Assembly: GCF_004331685.1 (NCBI RefSeq)
Contig: NZ_SJSM01000004.1
Location: 248,001-312,000, forward strand
Reading direction: 5' to 3'
Origin: Pedobacter hiemivivus
GTDB lineage: Bacteria > Bacteroidota > Bacteroidia > Sphingobacteriales > Sphingobacteriaceae
Length of the DNA: 64,000 nt
A program made the position numbers and the translations under genes. The notes under the pieces were generated by a model. It saw nothing but the letters and a program-made list of their open reading frames with translations, ran no database searches and was not told the DNA's origin. Below, piece after piece: positions 1 to 8,610 of this stretch (positions are counted from its first letter, which is position 1; every line of letters begins with the position of its first letter).

Positions 1-209
1 AGCAAAACTTAGCCTGCTTTATTAAAAATGGTATAAAAGACACCATCACTGTGAGCGGACAAAAATATGAAGGCTCCATGCCCGCCTTTCCAGAGTTGTA
101 TGATATAGATATCGCCCAGGTAATGGTTTACATCACTAATTCATTTGGTAATAAGCAGGGTATGTATACAGCTGAAGAGGTATCCACAGTGCTTAAAAAC
201 TGCAAATAA
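1..209 (+). CDS. C-terminal end of a c-type cytochrome domain protein (5' partial)
   Basis: The window opens inside a frame that runs from base 3 to the TAA at 207-209 (68 residues). The piece GSMPAF carries the Met expected as distal haem ligand, and DIAQVMVYITNSFGN matches the last helix of small class I cytochrome c domains (family pattern DIAxVLxYIRxSWGN). The CXXCH haem attachment site must lie left of the window, so whether this is a free cytochrome or the tail of a dehydrogenase or copper enzyme cannot be seen. Such domains sit in the periplasm and carry electrons. The family call is fairly safe; the full protein is unknown. Confidence 0.75.
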   Translation, partial: QNLACFIKNGIKDTITVSGQKYEGSMPAFPELYDIDIAQVMVYITNSFGNKQGMYTAEEVSTVLKNCK

Positions 210-292
210 AAAAGCTGTGTATGCTAATTATTACACAGTAAATCATTTTTTTTCTCTATCATTGGTTTACACACTAATGAAACATTTACATC

Positions 293-937
293 ATGAAAAG
301 ACTACTTCTATTAGCCATAGCTACGGCTTTTGGCACTTTGTGCTACGCGCAGAAACCTTACACTAACCCTAATTTCAAACAGCTGAGTAGTCAGCACAAA
401 CTGATAGCAATTTTACCTGCTGATGTAAAAATTACCTACAAGGCCCAACCCAGATATTTTGACTATGAGGCTAACAGAGATAAAGAGAATGAATTGGCCT
501 ACAAAGTACAATCCGCCCTCTATACCTTTTTGCTAGAGCGTGAAATGAAAAGCGCTATCGGTTTTCAAGACCTGGAGAAAACTAATTTGCTACTAAAAAG
601 AGCTGGAATGATAGATAGTCTTAAAAGCTTCAGCAAAGATGAAATTGCAAAAGCGCTGGGCGTTGACGCTGTAGTTTCTGAAAATTACGAGCTGGAACAT
701 TTTAATGCAAGGCCAGATCGCACAAACCCTGGTCCTACAGAAAGACCATCAGCTCTGGCAGCACCTGCAAACGTTACAGGTTCCGCGACTTTAACAGTGC
801 TCTTAAATGACAGCACAACTGGAAATTTGCTGTGGAGATTTTACACAAATGACCGCGACTTCGATGTGTTTTCGACTATGGACACGATAGAACGCGTTGC
901 TAAAAAGCCAGTCAAGAATTTCCCTTACGCTAAGTAA
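293..937 (+). CDS. Secreted protein of unknown function, 214 aa
   Basis: ATG at 293 begins a clear Sec signal peptide (MKRLLLLAIATAFGTLCYAQ, cleavage likely after CYA). The mature part has an IAILPADVKI strand, a helical region rich in Leu and Lys, and LGVDAVVSENYEL, followed by a Pro/Thr-rich linker and a strand-rich end (ATLTVLLNDSTTGNLLWRF). The order of a conserved ILP-type strand, a helix and a GVDAVV-type strand recalls the CsgG/LpoB/GNA1162 fold of periplasmic proteins that oligomerise near the outer membrane, but this is only a resemblance. There is no lipobox Cys at the cleavage site. It stands alone between the cytochrome gene and a convergent response regulator. No function assigned. 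Confidence 0.7.
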   Translation: MKRLLLLAIATAFGTLCYAQKPYTNPNFKQLSSQHKLIAILPADVKITYKAQPRYFDYEANRDKENELAYKVQSALYTFLLEREMKSAIGFQDLEKTNLLLKRAGMIDSLKSFSKDEIAKALGVDAVVSENYELEHFNARPDRTNPGPTERPSALAAPANVTGSATLTVLLNDSTTGNLLWRFYTNDRDFDVFSTMDTIERVAKKPVKNFPYAK

Positions 938-954
938 AATATCTAAAAACTAGC

Positions 955-1662
955 CTACAAGTTTTTGTCGGCTATATAAGTTTGCAAAGAATTCCGATAG
1001 GCTTCCCCTATCGGAATTTCTATTCCCGCTACCACCAGCTGCAACTTTTGTACGGATTCTATCTTATCAAGTGCAATAATGTATGATTTATGCACACGCA
1101 TAAAACGTTCTGTTCCTAAGCGTTCCTCTATATTTCTCAGGCCCATCCTGGTAATTACAGGCTTACCTCCTTCAACATTTATGCGGACATAATCCTTCAT
1201 GCCCTCAATAAACATGATGTCCTGTATTCTGATCTTAACCAATGAGTAGTTGGCATTTACGAAAAAGTGATCATTTTCCTGAACAGATAATCTGCCTGTA
1301 GGTTGTCTCAGCTGAAATAAATCATGGGCTTTCTGTACAGCCTTTAAAAGTCTGGAAAAAGGAACAGGTTTTACCAGATAATCTACCACATCCAGGTTAA
1401 AACCATCCAGGGCATGTTCACCATAGGCAGTTACCAGTATAACCATCGGCGGATTACTTATAGAACGTAACAAATCCAGGCCATTTATACCAGGCATCTG
1501 TATATCTAAAAACATCAAATCAACTTTTTGTGTTTTTAATATCTCCAGCGCCGCCATAGGCTTACGACAAGAAGCAACAATATTCAAATAAGGAATTTGT
1601 TTAATGTTATCTTCCAACAAATCCAAGGCAGGACGCTCGTCATCTATCAATATACAATTCAT
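955..1662 (-). CDS. LytTR-family response regulator, 235 aa
   Basis: An N-terminal receiver domain (about 1-120) has the acidic pair IDDE and the phosphoacceptor Asp53 in MFLDIQMPG. A C-terminal LytTR DNA-binding domain follows (about 135-232, with MFIEGMKDYVRI and FMRVHKSYIIALDKI). The ATG lies one base beyond the stop of the upstream kinase gene, so the two are translationally coupled and form a LytS/LytR-type pair. It is the last gene of a minus-strand run that starts at 7078 with a DUF4397 lipoprotein, a TonB receptor and a DUF4249 lipoprotein. It therefore probably controls, or is controlled with, that surface complex. The stimulus is unknown. Confidence 0.93.
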   Translation of the reverse strand: MNCILIDDERPALDLLEDNIKQIPYLNIVASCRKPMAALEILKTQKVDLMFLDIQMPGINGLDLLRSISNPPMVILVTAYGEHALDGFNLDVVDYLVKPVPFSRLLKAVQKAHDLFQLRQPTGRLSVQENDHFFVNANYSLVKIRIQDIMFIEGMKDYVRINVEGGKPVITRMGLRNIEERLGTERFMRVHKSYIIALDKIESVQKLQLVVAGIEIPIGEAYRNSLQTYIADKNL

Positions 1663-1663
1663 G

Positions 1664-2746
1664 CTATAAATCTATTTGAAGTTTAACGGTAAAAGTATCT
1701 TCCGTTTGTACAATGGTAAATGAATAGTGATTGGGATAAAGCAGTTCCAATCTTCGGCGAACATTAGCTAAACCTATACCTGATGAACTTTCCTGAGCAG
1801 AGATACCTTGCGGAGCAATACCATTTACAACCATCAAATGTAACTCATCTTTATCTTCCGGAATAGAAAGCAAAACATCAATAATTGGATCTTCAAGTGT
1901 ACCTATACCATGCTTGAATGCATTTTCTACAAATGGGATCAACAGCATTGGAGCAATTGTATAACGTTCAAAAGCACCGGATAGATAGAGATTAATTTTC
2001 ACATCGTCACCAAAACGGAGCAATTGCAGATTAATATAATTCTTCAGATAGGCAACCTCATTAGCCAAACTGATCTGAGGGGCATTGTTATCATACAGCA
2101 TGTAGCGCATCAATTGGGATAGCCTGATCAGTGAAGGTTCAAGTAATTCCGACTTCTTCCTGGCCATAGAAACCAATGTATTCAACAAGTTAAACATAAA
2201 ATGCGGACTGATCTGTGAAGATAAAAACTCCAACTCTGTTTTCAAGTGAATCCGTTCCCGCTCTTCGATCAGCCTGTCACGATCCTGTTTATCCGTATAT
2301 AGCCTATAGCAAAAACTAACCATAATCACAAAAGCAAAAGGTAATAAAGCAATTGGTGGTCCAGGCATGAACCCATGTCCCATTCTTCCATGTGGCATCA
2401 TTCTTGGCGGTGGAAAATTAGGTCTGGCAAACCTGGGCATTTCTGGCATTAAAAGGTTATTAGCCACAATAAACAGACCTAAACACCCCAGTAATAATCC
2501 TAGATAAATCAATGTTCCATATTTCTTTTCTCTTACCGGATAGATGAGATAAGTATGAACATAAAATACAACCACTAAAAGGCTGTTTGTAACAAGCTGA
2601 CTTTTTAGAAAACCATTTCGCATCTCGGGAGGTAAATTTACTACCCTCGAGAAAAATGGCAGACTCAGTACAACCAACCACAACAATAATGGAACTAAAG
2701 CATTCAGTAAACGTTTGTATCTTGATTTTTCCATTAAACTGCTCAA
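1664..2746 (-). CDS. LytS/YehU-type sensor histidine kinase (His_kinase family), 360 aa
   Basis: Four hydrophobic segments lie at about 13-33, 50-68, 78-98 and 132-147. The His_kinase domain with the phosphoacceptor His in QISPHFMFNLLNTL follows, then an HATPase part (LIPFVENAFKHGIG as N-box, SGIGLANVRRRLELLY). This is the layout of the kinases that pair with LytTR regulators; the partner gene follows after one base. Unusual: the loop between the third and fourth membrane segments (residues about 99-131) is packed with Met, Pro, Arg and His (for example PPPRMMPHGRMGHGFMPGPP), which could bind a soft metal or a peptide. The start could also be Met5. It sits 15 bp after the DUF4249 gene in the same operon. 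Confidence 0.9.
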   Translation of the reverse strand: MSSLMEKSRYKRLLNALVPLLLWLVVLSLPFFSRVVNLPPEMRNGFLKSQLVTNSLLVVVFYVHTYLIYPVREKKYGTLIYLGLLLGCLGLFIVANNLLMPEMPRFARPNFPPPRMMPHGRMGHGFMPGPPIALLPFAFVIMVSFCYRLYTDKQDRDRLIEERERIHLKTELEFLSSQISPHFMFNLLNTLVSMARKKSELLEPSLIRLSQLMRYMLYDNNAPQISLANEVAYLKNYINLQLLRFGDDVKINLYLSGAFERYTIAPMLLIPFVENAFKHGIGTLEDPIIDVLLSIPEDKDELHLMVVNGIAPQGISAQESSSGIGLANVRRRLELLYPNHYSFTIVQTEDTFTVKLQIDL

Positions 2747-2761
2747 ATGTAAAATAATAAT

Positions 2762-3568
2762 TTATTGATAGACCAACAAATCCAGCGTATCCGCCTGCAT
2801 AGCAGTAAAAATACCTAAACCGTTCTGAACATTTGTATATGGATTAGTTAGGTTTAGAGAAGTCCCACCACCACTATTCAATGCATCACTATATTCCTTA
2901 TTGATCCGAAAGAGCAGCACCTTATAGTTTCCCGAAAAATTAAACATCATCTGCTGAGTTTGATAGGTAGACACCTGACCTAGAATCGCTTCCGAATCAG
3001 CATATGGCCTGGTATCACGGGTATTAATCCGCGTTGGATAAGTATCTATGTTTTTCATCATCATCATATAATAACCTCCGTCGTTGTTATTCCATTTAAA
3101 GGTAACCGGCACAAATGCCTCCGGCTCTGTACCGAAAGAAAATACGGGTACTTTCTGGCTACTGGCCGACACCGTAAAGCCTATCGGTTTGTCTGGCATG
3201 GTCGTCTGCGCACTGATTGTCTTGTCCAGATAGCTAAAACTTAAAGAATAGGTTCCTTTATCTTTTACAAACCCTGCATCAGCATATTCATATACCCCAT
3301 CTGTGCTTTCAGTAAGCGCTACTGTATTTGTCCCATCAGATACTTTGAGTTCTAAATCTTTAATGGGGAAGCCATAAGAAATCGTATCATCCAGGTATTT
3401 CTGATAATATACTTTCACCAGTAAAGGAACTCCGGGACTAAGGTAAGCCTGCACTACAGGACGAGCATAATCTGCAATTGCTGCATCTTCCTTTTTACAA
3501 GCTAGCAGACCGCTAAATGCCATTATAAGAACGACAGTGCTACATTTAATATATTTTATTATTTCCAT
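2762..3568 (-). CDS. DUF4249-family outer-membrane lipoprotein, 268 aa
   Basis: A lipoprotein signal peptide ends in SGLLACKK, with Cys24 as the lipidated residue. The mature protein follows the DUF4249 pattern: an early strand with YARPVVQAYLSPGVPLLVKV, a region with DGVYEY and YSLSFSYLDKTISAQTTMP, and a C-terminal part about conserved aromatic residues. DUF4249 proteins are Bacteroidota surface lipoproteins usually encoded beside an STN/CarboxypepD_reg TonB-dependent receptor. Here the gene overlaps the 3' end of such a receptor by 10 bp, so the two are probably made together and may form one uptake or sensing complex. The ligand is unknown. Confidence 0.85.
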   Translation of the reverse strand: MEIIKYIKCSTVVLIMAFSGLLACKKEDAAIADYARPVVQAYLSPGVPLLVKVYYQKYLDDTISYGFPIKDLELKVSDGTNTVALTESTDGVYEYADAGFVKDKGTYSLSFSYLDKTISAQTTMPDKPIGFTVSASSQKVPVFSFGTEPEAFVPVTFKWNNNDGGYYMMMMKNIDTYPTRINTRDTRPYADSEAILGQVSTYQTQQMMFNFSGNYKVLLFRINKEYSDALNSGGGTSLNLTNPYTNVQNGLGIFTAMQADTLDLLVYQ

Positions 3569-6366
3569 TTTAAGCTAAGTGTAATGTTTGGAGTAAGACC
3601 TAAATAATTTACATTGGAGGTAACTACCTGATTATTTACAATATTGTATTGTTTATACCATACATTAGATCGGTTGTAAATATTGAATAAGGAGAATCCA
3701 ATACTGCCGGTCTTACGACTATCTACTTTAATCAGGTCATAGGTAATTGAGGCGTCCAGCCTATGATAATCCGGCATACGCAAAGCATTCTTTCCACTGA
3801 TGGTTAAAAAAGTACGACTATTACCACTATAATCATCAACCGTATAGCTACTTAATGGTGCTGTATAAGGTTTTCCTGTCGCAAAGATCCAGGTTGCAGA
3901 GAAAGTCCATTTACCGTAATGATATAGATTTACAGACTTAAACTCATGGCGTGTATCCTGGCTTGCAGGAAATTCACCACCGTAAGCATCAAAATTATTG
4001 GTTGCGTTGGCTAAGGTATAACTGATCCATCCCGTATACTTTCCCCTTGTTTTCTGAAGCATAAATTCGAGGCCTTTGGCATAACCGCTACCGTTGTAAA
4101 AATGCTCTTCAAGCGTAACATTCTGGCCCGGTCTTCGGCTGCCAGTCAGTCTTTGTGAATATTCGGATAAGTTGTCCAGTTGTTTATAATATCCTTCAAT
4201 ATCAACTAAAAACTGACCTGTTTCATAACTCAAGCCCGCTATGTAATGGTTCGCCGAACTTACAGGTATAGAGGTACCATTTGACAGTACCCAGAAATCA
4301 CGGCTTCCGGAAAGAATATCTTCTCTGAGTACCCTATTGGTAAATTGATAAAACTTGCCTGTTGATGCTTTTAAAGTTAATTTATCAGTTAAAGTATAAG
4401 TGGCCGAAAAACGAGGTTCAAAATATAGTTTACCTGTCTGATCATATAGCGTACTTCTCAATCCTCCTTTTACCTGAATTTTATCGGTCAGATCACTTTC
4501 GAGTTCTCCGTAGGCCCCAGAGGTTATTGCTGAAGTGTTTTGGTCAATCAGCTTACTGGTATCACTTTGGCTGCTTTCGTAGGTAACATGTTGCCGCGAT
4601 GCAAAGCCCCCAAACAAAACTTTAACCTTTGCCCCCATCTGGTATTCCCAATCTGACTTTAAACTAAAATCCTTTAGTTTATTCTTTTCAAAAGTACCTG
4701 TACTAATTTCCTCATCATTACCATCCTCATCCTGAACAGTCACTTTGGAACTATTGTCTCTGTCACTATGGTAAGTTGAGTAACTGAGCAATGTATTTGA
4801 GTACAATTTGGAGCTCCATTTACTGGACCATTTAAAACTGGATCCAAGGTTACCATACGTAGTTTTATCTGACATGGTTATATCCCTGCCACTGTTTATT
4901 GCAGATGGAAGCGTCAAACTTCTACTGTTATCCAGGTTGTCATTTCCCTGATAAATACTCCAGGAAAATCTGTTTTTCTGATCAGGCGCATAAGTATATT
5001 TTGCATTCAAATCGTAGAAATAAGATGATGGGGTACTTACAGAAGCTGCATTTCCGCCAAAACCACCTCCACCACCACCTGGAGGCCTACCAGGTCCCGC
5101 TCCCCCTGCAGCACCACTCCCGCCTGCCGTAGCTGTACTCGTGTTAAATTTATTAAAGATCTTATCATACAAAGGTCCCTGGTAAGAACGCCGATAGGCC
5201 AATAACAATGTTGATTTGTCATTCAAAGGTTTTTCAACAAAAACATTTGCACTCAGTAGACTTAAATCACCCGCAATATTAGTTTCTTTACTATTGCCTT
5301 CCTTGCCTACAATATCAGTTACGCTGGATAACCTTCCACCATATTTCGCAGAAAAACCACCCTTATACATGGTGACATCTTTAACTGCATTGCTGTTAAA
5401 AGCACTAAAAAAACCATAAAGATGGTCAACCTGGTACACCGTAAAACCATCAAAGAGAACCAGGTTCTGATCAGGCGTACCACCACGCACATATGCTCCT
5501 GAAGAAGATTCGTTACTGGCACTGATGCCGGGCATCAATTGAAAAGACCGTAGAATGTCCTTCTCTCCGATATTCGGTAATTCCTCCAGTTTTGAAGGTG
5601 AAATTTGTAACACACTAACCCTTCGCTTATCAGTACTCATTAAGCCCTCAGTACGCTTATCTGTAATCACCACCTCATTAAGTGTTTTTAATGCCGGGTA
5701 AAGACCAATAATCAACTCTTTTTTAATATTATCCTTATTAAGGTAATAGGTTTCACGCTGATAGCCCACATAATTTACATCAAGCTTACAGGTATCAGAG
5801 GGAACAGCTATAAGTGTAAAATAACCATCGGCATTGGTACTACTACTAATACCTAAGTGTTGGACACGAACGATTGCGGAAGGAAGAGATTCTCCACTAG
5901 CACGATCAATAATACGCCCTGTGATGTTAAAGGGTTCATTTTTTCGTTTCTCTGTTGTTGTTTGTACCATCTGCTCTTCAGATTTTTGAATCTGAAATGA
6001 CTTCGTATTGGGAGCCGCCATACTTTGACGCATTTTCTTTAAACGCGCTACGTCTTCCGGAACCCGGATAATGTATACGGTCATATCTGCATCAACCCAA
6101 TAGTATAGCTTATTCGTTTTACACAACTGAAAGATTACATCTTTAACATTTTCATTATTAAAACGATCTACCACATCATACTTACTCAGGATACTTCTGT
6201 CAAAGACAATTTTAATGTCAGAACCCGCCATGATGGTATCCAGTATCTTATCCATTGAGGTGGTATAAAATCCATTTATTGTAGCTTCAGTCTTTAATGG
6301 CCGCTGGGCCTTCGCTGTATAGGTAATTAGGATAGTAATCACTATAAGCCATATTTCTTTTCTCAT
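3559..6366 (-). CDS. TonB-dependent receptor with STN and carboxypeptidase-regulatory-like domains, 935 aa
   Basis: A signal peptide (to about residue 20) is followed by an STN-like domain (about 30-105, MDKILDTIMAGSDIKIVF), a CarboxypepD_reg-like domain (about 146-225, ITGRIIDRASGESLPSAIV), a plug (about 226-355, LNEVVVITD-type start, GAYVRGGTPDQNLVLFDG) and a 22-strand-type barrel ending in ITLSLKWK. The STN domain often marks receptors that signal inward as well as transport. A Gly/Pro-rich low-complexity stretch at residues 415-440 (bases 5047-5124) lies in an early extracellular loop. It is followed by a DUF4249 lipoprotein and a LytS/LytTR pair. The substrate cannot be read from the sequence. 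Confidence 0.93.
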   Translation of the reverse strand: MRKEIWLIVITILITYTAKAQRPLKTEATINGFYTTSMDKILDTIMAGSDIKIVFDRSILSKYDVVDRFNNENVKDVIFQLCKTNKLYYWVDADMTVYIIRVPEDVARLKKMRQSMAAPNTKSFQIQKSEEQMVQTTTEKRKNEPFNITGRIIDRASGESLPSAIVRVQHLGISSSTNADGYFTLIAVPSDTCKLDVNYVGYQRETYYLNKDNIKKELIIGLYPALKTLNEVVITDKRTEGLMSTDKRRVSVLQISPSKLEELPNIGEKDILRSFQLMPGISASNESSSGAYVRGGTPDQNLVLFDGFTVYQVDHLYGFFSAFNSNAVKDVTMYKGGFSAKYGGRLSSVTDIVGKEGNSKETNIAGDLSLLSANVFVEKPLNDKSTLLLAYRRSYQGPLYDKIFNKFNTSTATAGGSGAAGGAGPGRPPGGGGGGFGGNAASVSTPSSYFYDLNAKYTYAPDQKNRFSWSIYQGNDNLDNSRSLTLPSAINSGRDITMSDKTTYGNLGSSFKWSSKWSSKLYSNTLLSYSTYHSDRDNSSKVTVQDEDGNDEEISTGTFEKNKLKDFSLKSDWEYQMGAKVKVLFGGFASRQHVTYESSQSDTSKLIDQNTSAITSGAYGELESDLTDKIQVKGGLRSTLYDQTGKLYFEPRFSATYTLTDKLTLKASTGKFYQFTNRVLREDILSGSRDFWVLSNGTSIPVSSANHYIAGLSYETGQFLVDIEGYYKQLDNLSEYSQRLTGSRRPGQNVTLEEHFYNGSGYAKGLEFMLQKTRGKYTGWISYTLANATNNFDAYGGEFPASQDTRHEFKSVNLYHYGKWTFSATWIFATGKPYTAPLSSYTVDDYSGNSRTFLTISGKNALRMPDYHRLDASITYDLIKVDSRKTGSIGFSLFNIYNRSNVWYKQYNIVNNQVVTSNVNYLGLTPNITLSLKWK

Positions 6367-6376
6367 CCTAATCTGA

Positions 6377-7078
6377 TTATAGATTAGTGATTAGCTGGGC
6401 TCCAAATGGCTGATCGATCTCGCCAACCGTTATAAGACCTCTGGAAATTATGGTATAATATTTCCCTGCTGTAAGGGTTTGGTCTGCTAGTAGCGCCTTA
6501 ACAATTCCGTTAGCTTTAAGCTCAAATGAATAAACTTTCGGGTCAATTGCCTGAAAAGCACTTGCCGATTTATATGCCTTATCGCTAATCAACGTTTCCC
6601 CGTCACTAACTGATAAATCCAGCGCGGGTGCATCGGGAGACAAGTTGATAAATCTGATAAAGGCCTTTTCTGTCGAGGCCACTGTCATTTCATCTTTGAC
6701 CAGCAGAACCTCCTGTTTATCTCCTTTATCAATTAAAAATGCAGAATAAGCTTCATTATCTTCCAGACTTACGGTTTTGCTCGTTAATACATTGCTGCTG
6801 CTTTCTGTGGTAAAACTTAAAGTATGATCGCCTGCGGTAAGGCTGCTATAAGTTATTACTCCGCCAAAAGCTACTGCTCCGGAAGTATTGTATTTCGTAC
6901 CATCAAGGTAAATATTATAAGTACCTAATGTAGGAGATGCATTTGCAATGCTAAGGTAAGAATAGGCAACAGACTCAGTTTCTTTTGAACAAGATGCTAA
7001 TGTTAGTCCAAAAAGGAAAATAGCCCCAATAATAAGCTTACATAATTTTTTAATGCCGGTTTTTGTAGAAATTTTCAT
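6377..7078 (-). CDS. DUF4397-domain lipoprotein, 233 aa
   Basis: A lipoprotein signal peptide has its lipobox at FGLTLASC (Cys30). Two similar halves follow, each with the DUF4397 signature: SYLSIANASPTLGTYNIYLDG in the first, AFIRFINLSPDAPALDLSVS in the second, then a strand about YSFELKANG. DUF4397 proteins are cell-surface beta-sandwich proteins of unknown ligand. It is the first gene of a five-gene minus-strand operon, 10 bp before the STN-TonB receptor. A perfect TTAACA-N2-TGTTAA palindrome lies 75-88 bp upstream of the ATG (7153-7166) and may be an operator. Confidence 0.85.
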   Translation of the reverse strand: MKISTKTGIKKLCKLIIGAIFLFGLTLASCSKETESVAYSYLSIANASPTLGTYNIYLDGTKYNTSGAVAFGGVITYSSLTAGDHTLSFTTESSSNVLTSKTVSLEDNEAYSAFLIDKGDKQEVLLVKDEMTVASTEKAFIRFINLSPDAPALDLSVSDGETLISDKAYKSASAFQAIDPKVYSFELKANGIVKALLADQTLTAGKYYTIISRGLITVGEIDQPFGAQLITNL

Positions 7079-7152
7079 CGCAATTAGTTTAAATGTTAAT
7101 ATTTATAAAACTCAACGTCATGTTGATGAAGCGAATTTTAGAAAATATGATG

Positions 7153-7166
7153 TTAACAAATGTTAA
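7153..7166. promoter_or_regulatory. Palindrome TTAACA-AA-TGTTAA upstream of the DUF4397-TonB-LytS/LytTR operon
   Basis: A perfect 6-2-6 inverted repeat lies between the operon start (7078) and the end of the PepSY gene (7248). A related 7-1-7 palindrome (19555-19569) lies upstream of the OmpR-type regulator. It may be an operator, but the region is A+T-rich and such palindromes can arise by chance. Confidence 0.35.
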
Positions 7167-7247
7167 TTGAGATCAACTGGCACTAAAATCAGATTAAACC
7201 GGTATTTTTTGCGAAGAATAGTAAAAGTTCCTGGCAGAATATAAGTC

Positions 7248-8564
7248 TTACTCTACCAATTCAACCCTTTTTACCGTCTTCTGCGGAACTTCCTGTGGCT
7301 TTACTTTTTCGATAGGATTGCTTTCAATTTTCTTCGCAGGCTTCTTCTTTTTAAACTTCCTGCCGTACCAAACTAAAAAACCAGTTATCGGTAAGCTTGC
7401 ACCAATTAAAGAGGCCAGAAAAGCCAAAACCTTTCCTGGAAATCCTAGAATGCTGCCCACATGGATATCAAAATTCATTTTGCGCAATTTGGTAGAGAAT
7501 CCTGCGGTTGCATAATCTGTACTGTATACATCTTCACGTTTAAGTTCTGTTCCAGTATGCTGATCAAATGTATGACCTTGACTATTGTAAAATTGTCCTG
7601 TGTTTGGATACACAGTAATGTTAATCGTAGCTTTTGCTGCTGATGTATCAGGAAAATTGTAATAGAAACCCTGAGATTTCGGATGTTTTGTAATTACTTT
7701 ATTCCAGGCTAAATCCATAACCTGCTCTGGCGTATAAAACTTGTTGGCTTGCAAGGAATCAGACTCCATACGCTTAAATTCGGTTAGCTTTTCCCCTCCA
7801 GAAGTTACCCAGTACAACCCTTCACTATACCATTTTATGCCATATACCATTCCGGTAAGCGCTATTGCCAATAAAAACAATAGCGAGTAAAAGCCCAAAA
7901 CGTTATGCAAATCGAGATTTACACGCTTAAAAGAAGCCCCCCATTTGATTTTAAAACTCTTATCGCTGGTAGATTTGTTCCATTTCTTTGGATACCACCA
8001 GATCAGTCCGGTAATCAATAATACCACAAACACCATTGTTCCATAGTTTACAATGGGGCGACCAATCTCATATGGCATCCATAAAAAACGATGGCCATTC
8101 AAAATAAACCTAAAGAAGTCAGTTTCACCTTTTTTACGAACTTCCTTGCTCACGATCTCACCCGTATAAGGATTAATTTTAAGGGTAATCCCCCCACCTC
8201 TTCTTCCGCCACCACGCGTTCCCTTTTCCTTCTTTTCAACCTTATTCTTTAAATTCAGATTTATGGTACGACCTTGCTGATAATTCGCATAAGCTGGCAG
8301 TTTATCGGGGTAATCACGAGCAACTATGGCCGACAACTGTGCCGGGCTAATGACAGGTTTATCCTGTTTTTCAATCTTTGTTTCCGGCGCTAATAAATCA
8401 TTAATCTCTTCATTAAACACCCAGATACAACCTGTTAAACAAACAATTAAAACAATGATTCCAGAAGCTAATCCCAACCAAAGATGGAGCCATTTGTTGA
8501 TTCTGGTGAAGAGTGAATCCTTGCTCTTCTTTTTTGCTGGGGTATTTTTAGTTGCCGGTATCAT
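7248..8564 (-). CDS. PepSY-associated transmembrane protein (iron-uptake type), 438 aa
   Basis: Membrane segments at about 30-50 (LWLGLASGIIVLIVCLTGCI), 172-192, 222-245 and 375-395 frame two soluble PepSY-like regions. The pattern KWLHLWLGLASG...GCIWVFNEE is typical of the PepSY_TM family, which is found beside siderophore receptors and is thought to reduce or process ferric siderophores at the inner membrane. The C-terminal tail is Lys/Pro-rich and cytoplasmic. It is third in a minus-strand operon with a TonB receptor and a DUF4374 lipoprotein, 46 bp after the latter, which supports an iron or metallophore role. The loop KKEKGTRGGGRRGGG (residues 114-128) is low complexity. Confidence 0.87.
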   Translation of the reverse strand: MIPATKNTPAKKKSKDSLFTRINKWLHLWLGLASGIIVLIVCLTGCIWVFNEEINDLLAPETKIEKQDKPVISPAQLSAIVARDYPDKLPAYANYQQGRTINLNLKNKVEKKEKGTRGGGRRGGGITLKINPYTGEIVSKEVRKKGETDFFRFILNGHRFLWMPYEIGRPIVNYGTMVFVVLLITGLIWWYPKKWNKSTSDKSFKIKWGASFKRVNLDLHNVLGFYSLLFLLAIALTGMVYGIKWYSEGLYWVTSGGEKLTEFKRMESDSLQANKFYTPEQVMDLAWNKVITKHPKSQGFYYNFPDTSAAKATINITVYPNTGQFYNSQGHTFDQHTGTELKREDVYSTDYATAGFSTKLRKMNFDIHVGSILGFPGKVLAFLASLIGASLPITGFLVWYGRKFKKKKPAKKIESNPIEKVKPQEVPQKTVKRVELVE

Positions 8565-8610
8565 TGTTTTATTCGTTTGGTGTTATAAATTGTATTTTTT
8601 GATGAAGGAA

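Noticed and set aside
5037..5222. Short open frames inside the TonB receptor gene (both strands)
   Set aside because: They come from the Gly/Pro-rich coding bias of the true frame and have no protein features of their own.
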